DNA of 64,000 bases, taken from Bacillus sp. B15-48 (GTDB taxonomy: Bacteria; Bacillota; Bacilli; Bacillales; Cytobacillaceae). The translations under genes and the position numbers were made by a program. Shown here one piece after another: positions 44,229-55,680 of the stretch. How positions within the stretch are numbered: position 1 is the first letter of the stretch; each line of letters opens with the position of its first letter. Below the pieces are notes generated by a model, which did not search any database, was not told the DNA's origin, and saw only the letters and a list, made by a program, of their open reading frames with translations. The stretch is taken from contig NZ_WOFU01000001.1 of NCBI RefSeq assembly GCF_016879755.1, positions 744,001 to 808,000 on the forward strand, given 5' to 3'.

Positions 44229-44276
44229 GTGGAACAATACTTGTGAAACAAGATTTTTCGGGGCGTCACTGTGACG
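44229..44276 (+). repeat. R48 repeat, copy 18
   Basis: Full copy. Its flanks GAGTGT and ACACTC are complementary, so the whole copy can be closed by an extra 6-bp stem. It ends 23 bases before the DUF6155 stop. Confidence 0.9.
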
Positions 44277-44298
44277 CACACTCTAATCAATTCCTATC

Positions 44299-44871
44299 CT
44301 ACTCTTCTTGCTCATCTTCCATACTATAATAGACCGTATAATAGAGGTCGGCTATCGCATCACCATATCCCCAACCGATTCTCTCTGCTAGTTCTACTAC
44401 CTTGTACAATCGCTCTTCAAAAGCGTGATAGAATGTTTCATCGGCCGCACACGCTGATATGACTTTGTCATACATGGTAATCATGTTATTATAGAAGCTT
44501 TCGTCGATATCTCCAAAAGAGTCGGTGAAATCCGTTCCCATTTCAACATAATATAACAATAAGTCCACAGTTCTCATCTGATCATTTGTCAGCTTTTTAA
44601 AATCCAAAATGGCTTTTTTAGCCACTGTTAAGCGCAGTTTCCCATCCCCTCGCTCAGGGAAAAATTCATTCTTCACCTTCTGTTTCGCTTCTTGAAACAG
44701 TACCTCGACCGCTTCCTCTCCGTTAAACTTAGTCGACAACAACTGTTTCACTTCTTTATTCGCTTTATACAAATCAACGATTAATTGAATCAATTGTTTC
44801 TGATTCAATTCCTTCAGTTCTTTTTTTAAGTCGTTTATTTTAATGATTCCATCAGACTTTTTAACCTGCAC
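44299..44871 (-). CDS. DUF6155-like protein
   Basis: 190 residues from a GTG behind GAGGAGTG. N-terminal KINDLKKELKELNQKQLIQL is lysine-rich and helical, and the whole protein is predicted alpha-helical, with an acidic tail (YYSMEDEQEE). The pattern is that of the DUF6155 family, soluble proteins of unknown role. Single-gene unit on the minus strand, framed by R48 copies at both sides (44229 and 44996). Confidence 0.65.
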   Translation of the reverse strand: MQVKKSDGIIKINDLKKELKELNQKQLIQLIVDLYKANKEVKQLLSTKFNGEEAVEVLFQEAKQKVKNEFFPERGDGKLRLTVAKKAILDFKKLTNDQMRTVDLLLYYVEMGTDFTDSFGDIDESFYNNMITMYDKVISACAADETFYHAFEERLYKVVELAERIGWGYGDAIADLYYTVYYSMEDEQEE

Positions 44872-44995
44872 TATTTTTTACACTCCTCTTCTTCGGTGAA
44901 AACTTTTATACATTCGTTCGCATTTTTATGACAAGATCCTTAATTCTGGATTCCTTGGGCTTTATGCTGGCAAACGAAACGCCGGAACCATCCCC

Positions 44996-45042
44996 ATGGA
45001 ACATTCCTGTGAAACAAGATTATTCGGGGCGTCACTGTGACG
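44996..45042 (+). repeat. R48 repeat, copy 19 (truncates an oxidoreductase gene)
   Basis: Full copy beginning ATGGAACATT. A degraded H27 (GAAACGCCGGAACC, 44978) precedes it directly. The palindrome gives the stop of the broken oxidoreductase gene. Confidence 0.9.
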
Positions 45043-45701
45043 CACACTCGACTCCGATAATCACGTCATAGGTTTGATCATCGTTTACAAAATCCTCTTT
45101 TTTATAATCAATCACACGGGTAGCACCAAGGGATTTTGCAATTTCTATGTTTCTAGTACTCACCACAGCGGTCACTTCTGCACCAAATGCCTTCGCAATT
45201 TGAACGGCAAATGTCCCCACTCCACCTGAAGCACCATGAATCAGTACTTCCTGTCCGGCCCTTACCCTCCCTTTGTCCCTTATCGCTTGTAATGCTGTCC
45301 TTGCTGCATAGGCATGGCAGCGGCTTCAGAGAATGTTAGATTCTTAGGCTTTAAAGCAATTTCTCTCTCATCGATAACTACATACTCCGCAAAAGCGCCC
45401 CAACCGCTGCTAGATAAGTCGCCATACACCTCATCTCCTACTTGAAATTGGGTAACATTCCCCCCACTGCCTCCACTATTCCAGACATATCCCCACCTGG
45501 AATAGAGTATTTCGGTTTCATAAGGCCAAATGCTAAGCGGGCAAGCCATGGCTTCCCTGTTAATAAAACAAGGTTTGAAAAATTAATCGATGATGCCTGA
45601 ACTTTTATTCGTACTTGATTTTGTTTTGGTATCGGGGTAGCAACCTCACGTAGTTTAAGAGTGTCTGGTGTTCCATATTGTTCGGAAAAAATTGCTTTCA
45701 T
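45032..45701 (-). pseudogene. Broken NAD(P)H:quinone oxidoreductase (zinc-type alcohol dehydrogenase family)
   Basis: Three overlapping frames together read as one MDR-family oxidoreductase. The N-terminus (MKAIFSEQYGTPDTLKLREV) and GGDMSGIVEAVG are in the first, VGDEVYGDLSSSGWGAFAEY in the second, and GTFAVQIAKAFGAEVTAVVS plus ATRVIDYKKEDFVND in the third. At least two frameshifts (near 45460 and 45300) break it. The last third of a normal protein of about 320 residues is missing because the frame runs into R48 (ECASQ-stop). Not functional. Confidence 0.9.
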
Positions 45702-45879
45702 TTAATCCTCCTCCCAAAAAATAATAAGAAAAGAAGTTATCATACTATGTTCCCGGTAATTTATATATTACAACCCTATAGTTCTGTACCAATCACTTTT
45801 TCAAAAATTTTATATATTTTTTACGTTTTTGCTTTAGTCGTAGCTGAGCGGGGTCAAACCCAAAAGCTCATCCATTCCC

Positions 45880-45925
45880 GTGGAACATTCCTGTGAAACA
45901 AGATTAATCGGGGCGTCACTGTGAC
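45880..45925 (+). repeat. R48 repeat, copy 20
   Basis: Full copy (GATTAATCGGGG variant). A family D motif (TAGCTGAGCGGGGTCAAACC) precedes it at 45841. Confidence 0.9.
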
Positions 45926-45986
45926 TTGTTCAAGCAACGTATATTTTTGGAAAATAATTTTTTATAGATAATTTTAAAAAAGATGT

Positions 45987-46021
45987 TATAATTTATCGTA
46001 TCTTATCAAATTTTCTGATAA
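45987..46021 (+). promoter_or_regulatory. TRAP operon 1 promoter and operator
   Basis: TATAAT at 45987-45992 with no good -35, then the inverted repeat TTATCA-AATTTTC-TGATAA (46003-46021). The same half-sites recur before TRAP operon 2. Likely site for a GntR-type or other regulator. Confidence 0.55.
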
Positions 46022-46047
46022 ATATAGATGATATAGGGGGACTTTAG

Positions 46048-47085
46048 ATGAAAAACAGCAAATTTTACTGGATGTTGTCAATAATCGTTATGGCTTTCGT
46101 TTTAACAGCATGCGGTGGTGGCAATACTAGTAACGAAGATGGAGCTTCTTCAGATGGAAGCACAGACGAAGGACAAACATATTCTTTTAAAGCAGGACAT
46201 TCACAAACAGAAGAACATCCTTATCACGTTGCATTGGTCGATTTGGCGAAAAATGTCGAAGAGCGTACAGATGGTAAAGTGACAATTGAAATTTTCCCAT
46301 TAAATCAATTGGGAGCGGAGCGCGAACTGACAGAAGCACTTTCTATCGGAACAGCCGATATGTCTATTTCTTCAACAGCGCCAATCGCAAACTTCTATCC
46401 GCAAATTGGAATTGTTGATTTACCGTTCTTATTTGAATCAAGAGACCATGCCTATAATGTCCTTGATGGGGAAGTTGGACAAGGTCTATTAGCTGGTTTA
46501 GAAGACAGTGATCTTATTGGTCTTGCTTGGGCTGAAAATGGTTTCCGTCATATTACAAACGGAAAGCAAGCAATTACAAAACCTGAAGACTTAAAAGGCT
46601 TAAAAATCCGTACGCAAGAAAATCAAATTCACCTTGATGCCTTTACAGCGTTAGGCGCGCAACCTACGCCAATGGCTTGGAACGAAGCACTAACCGCCCT
46701 TCAACAAGGAGTCGTTGATGCACAGGAAAATCCACTAATTATTTCAGAAACGTATAAGCTTCATGATGCAAACCAAACTCATATGACTTTAACAGGACAT
46801 ATCTACTCTCCTGCAGTTGTCATGTTCAGTAAACCAATTTGGGATACTATTCCTAGTGAGTATCAAGATATTCTTCGTGAAGAAGCAAAGATTGCTGGAG
46901 ACAAAATCCGCGATCTTAGTACACAAGCTGACCAAGATTCTTTACAGTTCGTAAAAGACAACGGTGTACAAGTTGTTGAAGACGTTGATGTGACGCCATT
47001 CCGTGAAGCCATCCAGTCTGTATATGAAAAATACGAGCCACAATTCGGAAAAGAAAACATCGAAGCAATTTTAAACGGAAATTAA
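46048..47085 (+). CDS. dctP: TRAP transporter substrate-binding lipoprotein (DctP family)
   Basis: 345 residues, ATG behind AGGGGGA. Lipobox LTAC anchors it outside the cell. DctP-family features: GHSQTEEHPYHVAL near 50, GAERELTEALSIGTADM near 91, LKIRTQENQIHLDAFTALGA near 188 with the carboxylate-binding Arg, and QQGVVDAQENPL near 225. It binds an organic acid, probably a C4-type or sugar acid. First gene of a complete dctPQM operon. Confidence 0.92.
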   Translation: MKNSKFYWMLSIIVMAFVLTACGGGNTSNEDGASSDGSTDEGQTYSFKAGHSQTEEHPYHVALVDLAKNVEERTDGKVTIEIFPLNQLGAERELTEALSIGTADMSISSTAPIANFYPQIGIVDLPFLFESRDHAYNVLDGEVGQGLLAGLEDSDLIGLAWAENGFRHITNGKQAITKPEDLKGLKIRTQENQIHLDAFTALGAQPTPMAWNEALTALQQGVVDAQENPLIISETYKLHDANQTHMTLTGHIYSPAVVMFSKPIWDTIPSEYQDILREEAKIAGDKIRDLSTQADQDSLQFVKDNGVQVVEDVDVTPFREAIQSVYEKYEPQFGKENIEAILNGN

Positions 47086-47137
47086 TTAGAAAAGCGCAAG
47101 CAAACTAAAAGTTATACTTTCTTATTTAATAAAAACA

Positions 47138-47175
47138 GAAAACTTGGGGAGTGCTTTGCACAATCCAAGTTTTTT
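47138..47175 (+). terminator. Hairpin between dctP and dctQ
   Basis: 9-bp stem AAAACTTGG / CCAAGTTTT followed by a T-run, 50 bases after dctP. It should let the binding-protein mRNA outnumber the permease part. Confidence 0.7.
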
Positions 47176-47194
47176 CTAATAAGGGGAATATAGA

Positions 47195-47671
47195 GTGGCC
47201 AAAAAGTTCGTTAACTTATTAAATACATGCATAAAATGGATCCTTTTTATTCTTTTCTTTGTTTTAGTCGTTGTTGTTTTTCTACAAGTTCTTTTCCGCT
47301 TTGTATTTGAACAACCATTGGCTTGGACAGAGGAATTATCTCGTTATCTACTCGTGTGGCTAACATTCCTTGGAGCCGGCTATGGGATGAGTATCAAGGC
47401 CCATCCTAGTGTTGAAATTCTTTACGAAAAAGCCGGTCCCGCCTTAAAAAAGGTTCTTTCTGTTGTTACTACCGTGTTAATCATCTTTTTCTTTTGGCAA
47501 GTAATCGTAAATAGCTTGGAGTTTATTGGTAAAAGTATGACCCAAACATCCCCTGTTTTAAGACTTCCCATGGGCTTGATCTATACAGTCATTCCAATTT
47601 CAAGTGTGCTGTTTGTGATTAACCTCCTATATGTAGTCATTACTGAGTGGAGAAAGGAGGCGAAGAATTAA
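47195..47671 (+). CDS. dctQ: TRAP transporter small permease (DctQ family)
   Basis: 158 residues, four predicted membrane spans, GTG start behind AGGGGAA. The typical DctQ stretch QPLAWTEELSRYLLVWLTFL lies near 44, and GAGYGMSIKAHPSVEILYEK near 65. It joins DctM in the membrane. Its stop overlaps the dctM start by one base (TAATG). Confidence 0.92.
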   Translation: MAKKFVNLLNTCIKWILFILFFVLVVVVFLQVLFRFVFEQPLAWTEELSRYLLVWLTFLGAGYGMSIKAHPSVEILYEKAGPALKKVLSVVTTVLIIFFFWQVIVNSLEFIGKSMTQTSPVLRLPMGLIYTVIPISSVLFVINLLYVVITEWRKEAKN

Positions 47672-48936
47672 TGGCATGGCTATTATTCGGGTTATTACTT
47701 GTTCTTTTCCTCATCAATATTCCAGTTGCCGTTGCTCTCGGACTAGCCTCCGTAATTGTTCTCATGATTCAAGATAGTGTTCCATTAATGGTCATCATCC
47801 AAAAGATGTTCACCTCAACGGACTCTTTTACCTTAATGGCGATTCCTTTCTTCGTATTAGCAGGAAAGTTAATGGAAGTAGGAGGAATTTCTAAGCGACT
47901 TGTCGATTTCGCGATGACGATTGTCGGAAGAATGCATGGAGGCTTAGCGATTGTATCGATTGTTACCTGTATGTTTTTTGCAGCGATTTCCGGATCGGCT
48001 GCAGCAACAACAGCCGCTGTCGGGGCGATTCTTATCCCCGCCATGGTAAAAAAAGGATACGATAAAAGCTTTGCGACGGCGATTCAGGCCGCCGGTGGAA
48101 CGGTAGGAGTAATGATTCCACCAAGTGTACCGCTGATTTTATTTGGCGTCATTGCTGGAACATCGATTGGCGATTTATTCATTGCAGGCGTATTACCGGG
48201 AATTTTAGTTGGATTTTCACTAGTTTTAGTTGCCTATTTTATTTCACGAAAGCACGGCTATGGAAAAGAGGATAAAAGCTCCGCTCGTGAAGTTTTCACA
48301 GCATTTAACAAGGCAATCCTAGCGATTTTAATGCCCGTTATTATCCTTGGTGGAATTTACGGGGGGATCTTTACGCCAACAGAAGGATCCGTTGTTGCTG
48401 TCGTCTATGGATTAATCGTTGGTCTTGTCATCTATCGAGAGATAAAGTTGAAGGATTTGCCTCAAATCTTTATTTCATCAGCAGTTACTTCGGCGGTCAT
48501 CATGTTTATCATTTCTTGTGCGTCCATTTTTGGTTTTATCTTAACAAGGGAACAAATTCCGTTACAACTATCAAACGCAATGCTGGAGATTTCATCTAAT
48601 CCAATTGTCGTACTACTGATTATTAATCTGATCCTATTAATCGTCGGTACGTTCTTAGAAACTTCGGCGGCCATTATTATTTTAGCACCGATTCTCCTTC
48701 CTGTTGTCACGGCAATTGGAATTGACCCGGTTCACTTCGGAATCATCATGGTTGTTAACCTTGCGATCGGATTTATCACACCTCCTATTGGAATCAACTT
48801 ATTCGTGGCATCCAACATCGCAAACGTACGATTAGAGAAAATTGTTAGGGCCATCATTCCCTTCCTAATTATCTTAATCGTCGATGTCATCATCATCACT
48901 TTTGTTCCATCCATTAGTTTGTTTTTTTTAGATTGA
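47671..48936 (+). CDS. dctM: TRAP transporter large permease (DctM family)
   Basis: 421 residues from the ATG at 47671, which has AAGGAGG eight bases upstream. About 12 membrane spans. DctM signatures: PFFVLAGKLMEVGGISKRLV near 66, AAISGSAAATTAAVGAILIP near 105 and PPSVPLILFGVIAGTSIGDL near 150. It is the Na+-coupled transport subunit. End of TRAP operon 1. Confidence 0.93.
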   Translation: MAWLLFGLLLVLFLINIPVAVALGLASVIVLMIQDSVPLMVIIQKMFTSTDSFTLMAIPFFVLAGKLMEVGGISKRLVDFAMTIVGRMHGGLAIVSIVTCMFFAAISGSAAATTAAVGAILIPAMVKKGYDKSFATAIQAAGGTVGVMIPPSVPLILFGVIAGTSIGDLFIAGVLPGILVGFSLVLVAYFISRKHGYGKEDKSSAREVFTAFNKAILAILMPVIILGGIYGGIFTPTEGSVVAVVYGLIVGLVIYREIKLKDLPQIFISSAVTSAVIMFIISCASIFGFILTREQIPLQLSNAMLEISSNPIVVLLIINLILLIVGTFLETSAAIIILAPILLPVVTAIGIDPVHFGIIMVVNLAIGFITPPIGINLFVASNIANVRLEKIVRAIIPFLIILIVDVIIITFVPSISLFFLD

Positions 48937-49172
48937 TGTCGGGATGGTTCTGAACTGAAACCAAAAAATTATCTATGGATTTAGACAGCTATAATGGATT
49001 GTTCTCTGTATTGTGCGGGGGGCAATCCATTTTAGCTTTACTTTATTGCTTTGGCCTTCTTCAATGCCAGGCAATTGTTGCTAATAACGACTACAATTAT
49101 CCCCACCCTAAACCTTTTATAATTTCCTACCGCACAAAAAAAAGAGACAGACAATAATCCCACCCATCTCCC

Positions 49173-49219
49173 GTGGAACAATTCCTGTGAAACAAGATTA
49201 TTCGGGGCGTCACTGTGAC
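49173..49219 (+). repeat. R48 repeat, copy 21
   Basis: Full copy between the TRAP operon and the ZIP-like gene. Confidence 0.9.
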
Positions 49220-49469
49220 CATATTCAATGTATAATAATAGTAGCAAGAACATAAAATGGAAATTGACCAAGTGCGCGAACACTCTGTTTGTGCCCCCAC
49301 TATGATACTGTAATCTAGAGTTTTAAGAAAAAGAGTTCTTAAATTAATTGGTAGATTAGTTGAGTTTGAACGACAAAACCGAAGTGATAATGGCACTAAA
49401 GTGATCACTATAACAGATTAACGCTAAACACTTTTGCTGAACGGGAGTCAGGCCCCAAGGAGGTAATAC
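49220..49469. other. Gene debris before the ZIP-like gene
   Basis: On the plus strand a frame near 49320-49422 encodes a protein-like tail (RVLKLIGRLVEFERQNRSDN and on to ITITD) without a start, probably the end of a lost gene. A family D motif (TTTTGCTGAACGGGAGTCAG) lies at 49432. Nothing else was found. Confidence 0.45.
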
Positions 49470-50192
49470 ATGACTTTCGAAATTATTTTGATCGGTTTAT
49501 TTTATATAATCATTTATTTATATGCTTATAAGTTAATCCCTTCGAATCGAATGAAGCGAAAAATGTGGATTTCTTTTGTCGGCGGAATGGCCGCTGCCTA
49601 TGTTTTTGTCTATGTTTTGCCTTATTTTCATGACCATCAACAAGCGATTAAGGAAGAGTATGGGCGATTGGCAACACAAACTGAATTATATTTTGTCGGT
49701 TTAATAGGGTTACTTATTTTCTATGGTGTTCAAAAGTATGTAGAGCATGGGAGATATAGTAAAAAAGCAGATAAAGAACCCCGTTTTTGGGTACAAGTGA
49801 TTTTCTTTGCGATTTATAACATGCTTATTTCTTACAGCATTGTTTCCACAGACATCAGTGGAGTAAAAGCGATCTTTTATGCCACTGCAATTGGTCTTCA
49901 TTTCTTAGTAGTTGCCCATGATATATGGCGATACAACCCTGATCTTTATGTTACAATAGGACGCTTCATCATGGCTTCAGGTGTGTTTATTGGATGGATG
50001 ATGGGGATGTGGCTGTCCATTTCCTATTTAATCGAAGCAATCATTTTTGCTTTTATTTCTGGAGCAATGATCCTCAACGTTCTTAGCAACGAATTACCAA
50101 GACACCGAGAAGCTCATTTCCCAACATTCGCCTTTGGAGTCATACTATATACAAGTGCAACAATGGTATTAAAATTGTTTTTTGAATGGTAA
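49470..50192 (+). CDS. ZIP-like integral membrane protein
   Basis: 240 residues with seven predicted membrane spans, ATG behind AGGAGG. The last third (ISGAMILNVLSNELP near 196, then a short loop and a final span) resembles the C-terminus of ZIP-family metal carriers. The His-rich loop and metal-site helices of well-known ZIP proteins are weak, with His at 54, 56 and 147. Uncharacterised; metal transport is a guess. Confidence 0.6.
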   Translation: MTFEIILIGLFYIIIYLYAYKLIPSNRMKRKMWISFVGGMAAAYVFVYVLPYFHDHQQAIKEEYGRLATQTELYFVGLIGLLIFYGVQKYVEHGRYSKKADKEPRFWVQVIFFAIYNMLISYSIVSTDISGVKAIFYATAIGLHFLVVAHDIWRYNPDLYVTIGRFIMASGVFIGWMMGMWLSISYLIEAIIFAFISGAMILNVLSNELPRHREAHFPTFAFGVILYTSATMVLKLFFEW

Positions 50193-50266
50193 AAAATCAG
50201 AAGCATTTCAAGCTTCTTTATTAGTATTAGATGGGTGGAGAAATAGCATTGAACTCTACCACTCCC

Positions 50267-50311
50267 GTGGAACATCCTGTGAAACAAGATTATTCGGGGC
50301 GTCACTGTGAC
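50267..50311 (+). repeat. R48 repeat, copy 22
   Basis: Full copy, slightly shortened left part (GTGGAACATCCTGTGAAACA). Confidence 0.9.
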
Positions 50312-50471
50312 TGACCTTCACATTTTGTACAACTTTGTTAAACGTAAATAGACGCTATTATTGTTATACTTAAGGAAGTATATTTATTTCTCTTTCAAAG
50401 TTATTTTTTTTGCCTTTAAAACATAAGTTTATTTTAGTATGCACATTACTTTTAATTTTAAACGTAATTTA

Positions 50472-52798
<2,327 letters not shown>

Positions 52799-52839
52799 TC
52801 ATTCGCTTTCAAACCGAAAAGGATACTCTAATGCACGTA

Positions 52840-52874
52840 AGAAACCAAGTCTAATATGGCTTGGTTTCTTTTTC
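52840..52874 (+). terminator. katG terminator
   Basis: 9-bp stem GAAACCAAG / CTTGGTTTC followed by TTTTTC. Confidence 0.9.
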
Positions 52875-52938
52875 TAATTGACAGCTCCCACAGCTGAAGC
52901 AGTGGCTTACCCGTTCAGGAAGCTCTGTATAAAATTTT

Positions 52939-52980
52939 GCCACATCACATGCTTTCATACAGCAATCTGTGGCTTTTTTT
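52939..52980 (+). terminator. Second terminator-like hairpin after katG
   Basis: 6-bp stem GCCACA / TGTGGC with a 23-base loop and a run of seven T. No plus-strand gene for it is visible between the two terminators, so it may be left over from a lost gene. Confidence 0.6.
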
Positions 52981-53070
52981 AATGGATTACACATGGCCAG
53001 CATTACCCTTCTAATGATTCGACCAAATGTATAGAATCGATAGGACGTTTATCGACAAAATTCGAGGAAT

Positions 53071-53090
53071 TTCGGGGCGTCACTGTGACG
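53071..53090 (+). repeat. R48 repeat, partial copy 23
   Basis: Right half only, TTCGGGGCGTCACTGTGACG. It ends three bases before the stop of the WxL-associated fragment. Confidence 0.85.
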
Positions 53091-53093
53091 GCA

Positions 53094-53990
53094 CTATTCC
53101 TTCCCCACGCGTTTCTTCAGCCGAATAATGATAACTAGCAAAATGACAATGATGCTGCTTAATGAAATAATTCCAAGCAAATACCAGTTCATTTCTGGTT
53201 CTTCTAATTCAACAGCTTCCGTGTTTAATGCCACTGCTTCCTCATCTATTGTAAACTCTTCTTCCCATTGCCATTGATCTTGCTCTGTAGTGGCTGTCAG
53301 TTTTAATCGATACGTTCCTTGTTCTAGCCTTTGATTTTTCCAGTCAATCACAACATCCAGATTCGAGTTTGGGGCCATACTGATTTTATTCATGACCTTC
53401 TCGTGCAAAACATCTGATTCTCCATTTTTATAGATGGAAGCATGAACGTCGAGATTGCTTATGAGCACCGGTTCGCTGTTTTGGATATTGGCAACAACAG
53501 CTGTCCGGTAGTTAACGAGATCAGGTCGAATCGAGTTGAAGTGAAGCTCAGGGAATACTTCATGGTCATCTTCCCGCAATTGGACTCCGATCACATAAGC
53601 GTATTTATTTTGAATTTGGACTGCCTGTGAAGACTCAGCTTCGTCGTCGTTGATTTTTTCAAAATGGAGGCCCCCTAAAATGATGCCGCCAAATTCTTCT
53701 TCAGGCATGGAAAGTTGAGCTGTGACGACCTTAGAACTCTTTGACGGAACAGTAATTTCATCTTCTTCGATTATTAAGATTGTATTCAGAGGGATTTTTA
53801 AACTTGGATCAAGCTCTTCAATTGGCTCATAAACAACGAGGCCATTTTGGTTTGTCGAGGCATTATAAACAGACACCTTCACTTTCAGCTCTTCATTGCC
53901 ACTGTTATAGACAACGGTTTCAAGCTCTTGTTCCTGATTCGGTCTCATTCGCAAATCAAAATACGTTTTTTGTTTGTTTCGGGGCGTCAC
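53094..53990 (-). pseudogene. DUF916/DUF3324 (WxL-associated) protein missing its 5' end
   Basis: 298 codons encode a WxL peptidoglycan-binding-type protein: YFDLRMRPNQEQELE (about 10), a DUF916 beta-domain, a DUF3324 domain (about 130-250), then one C-terminal transmembrane helix (MNWYLLGIISLSSIIVILLV) and a basic tail RLKKRVGKE. Family members begin with a signal peptide and about 40 more residues, all absent here. The only start is the GTG in the R48 palindrome, giving MTPRNKQKTYF. Without export the protein should not work. R48 halves bound it on both sides. Confidence 0.8.
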
Positions 53991-53997
53991 TGTGACG
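53977..53997 (+). repeat. R48 repeat, partial copy 24
   Basis: Right half, TTTCGGGGCGTCACTGTGAC plus G. Its minus strand supplies the GTG start and the first codons of the WxL-type fragment. Confidence 0.85.
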
Positions 53998-54198
53998 CTA
54001 AAAAAATCTTCTTGTATTTATTTCTCCATAGTTTCTTCAAAATTTCCAGATAAGATTATATCCAGCACAATCTTAGATTTCAAAAAAATTATGTAGGTTT
54101 TTATAGAATGGTCAATAAAATAATGCTGTTGATCCAATGAAATATATAAACTAACCGGTATTTTGTTAAAAAACTTTAAATGGAGCAGGGTTATTCTT

Positions 54199-55320
54199 AT
54201 GAAAAAAGTTATCTCAATATCTACATTGATTCTATTAATTCTAGTTTTTAATACTGTTGTTTATGGCGCAGAAGAAGAAACGTTATCAATAGAGAGGCCA
54301 AAGGCAATAGTAACGGAAATAATAGAGACCAATAAAGAACTAGATCTACAGACCGGTATTTACATCGGGTTTCAAATTGTTGAAGTAGAGATATTATCAG
54401 GAATTTTTCAAGGAGAGCTAGTTTTTGCTGAAAAATTTAATTATCCAGGCGATGCGAATTTTTGGTTAGAAGAAAAGGACAACATTTTGATTCAAATAGA
54501 AGTAGTAAATGGAGAAATAATTACTGCGGATATAGTGGATTATACTAGAGATTATTCAACCTTGATCTTAGTAAGTATTTTTATTGCCTTGTTGATTTTC
54601 TTCGGCCAAAAGCAAGGGTTGAAATCTGTTTTAACGTTAGGTTTAACACTATTTCTTCTTTTTAAAGTAATGATACCGCTACTATTTGCAGGATACAACC
54701 CAATATTATTAGCGTTAATCACAGGTGGTATTGTTACAGCTACTACATTTTTAATCGTTAGTGGTTTTACTAGAAAAACTCTATCTGCATTAGCTGGTAC
54801 AGTTGGAGGCTTATTCTCTGCTGCTGTTATATCCTTCATTTTTTCGAGAACGATGAATCTATCAGGGTTGCATGGTGATGAGGAAAGAATGCTATTAGTA
54901 ACTACTTCGTCGGAACTGAGCATGGACTTTACAGGATTGCTTTTAGCAGGAATCATTATCGGTGCCTTAGGTGCAGTAATGGATGTCGCCATTTCCATTG
55001 CTTCATCCATGGATGAGGTCCAAAAAGTGGATCCGGATATATCTAAAAAACGCTTGTTCACTTCAGGAATGAATGTAGGAAAAGATATTATGGGCACGAT
55101 GGCAAATACATTGATATTAGCGTATGTAGGGGCCGCCTTGCCATTATTACTCATTCTATATTCACTAGAAAGTCCTATTTTTGAATTAATTCACTTGGAA
55201 TTTTTAGTAGTGGAGATACTACGAACAGTAGCAGGAAGTATTGGTTTAATATTATCCATTCCAATAACTGCGATCGTTATGGTACTACTAATCAAAACAC
55301 GAACTAGCTCAACTCTATAA
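54199..55320 (+). CDS. YibE/F family membrane protein
   Basis: 373 residues from the ATG at 54199; an earlier in-frame start has no ribosome site. Signal-like N-terminus (ISTLILLILVFNTVVYG), an external beta-domain to about 120, then about eight membrane spans. The YibE/F core shows ALITGGIVTATTFLIVSGFT near 172, GALGAVMDVAISIASSMDEV near 253 and GKDIMGTMANTLILAYVGAA near 293. Role unknown. Three tiny membrane/coiled-coil genes follow within 100 bases on the same strand. Confidence 0.85.
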   Translation: MKKVISISTLILLILVFNTVVYGAEEETLSIERPKAIVTEIIETNKELDLQTGIYIGFQIVEVEILSGIFQGELVFAEKFNYPGDANFWLEEKDNILIQIEVVNGEIITADIVDYTRDYSTLILVSIFIALLIFFGQKQGLKSVLTLGLTLFLLFKVMIPLLFAGYNPILLALITGGIVTATTFLIVSGFTRKTLSALAGTVGGLFSAAVISFIFSRTMNLSGLHGDEERMLLVTTSSELSMDFTGLLLAGIIIGALGAVMDVAISIASSMDEVQKVDPDISKKRLFTSGMNVGKDIMGTMANTLILAYVGAALPLLLILYSLESPIFELIHLEFLVVEILRTVAGSIGLILSIPITAIVMVLLIKTRTSSTL

Positions 55321-55419
55321 AAAATACAATCTACCAGACAGTTTCACCACAATTAATTTTTCTAATGTAGGTCAATTTGGGGATGGAAATTGTGTAACCA
55401 ATAATTAGGAGGAAATGTT

Positions 55420-55623
55420 ATGGATTTATCCTATTTAGTGCTTCTTTTATGTCCGTTAATGTTGATTTTCATGTTTTTTATTATGAAAGGTATGCATGGT
55501 AAAAATGGTCATTCTGAACAGCATAAATCAGATGCAATTGAATTAAAGAAAAATATGGAAAAGTTAATGGAACAAAATGAAATACTCGCAAAAGAAATTG
55601 AATCAATGAAGCGAAACAGATAA
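55420..55623 (+). CDS. Tiny membrane/coiled-coil protein 1 (DUF2933-like)
   Basis: 67 residues, ATG behind AGGAGG. One N-terminal hydrophobic helix (LVLLLCPLMLIFMFF) followed by MKGMHGKNGH and a short coiled coil (KKNMEKLMEQNEILAKEIES). The CPLM...MKGMHG part recalls DUF2933 proteins, often found near copper-resistance genes. Function unknown. Confidence 0.65.
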   Translation: MDLSYLVLLLCPLMLIFMFFIMKGMHGKNGHSEQHKSDAIELKKNMEKLMEQNEILAKEIESMKRNR

Positions 55624-55680
55624 TCTACAATTCTTTAAGTTACTAAAAATGGATTTTTATATGGAAGGAGGTAATATAAA

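Noticed and set aside
49038-49408. Two minus-strand frames of 81 and 93 codons
   Set aside because: They include the translated R48 palindrome and lie opposite a more protein-like plus-strand fragment; no ribosome sites.
54552-55154. 200-codon minus-strand frame
   Set aside because: It is antisense to the YibE/F gene, which has a clear family match, and lacks a ribosome site.
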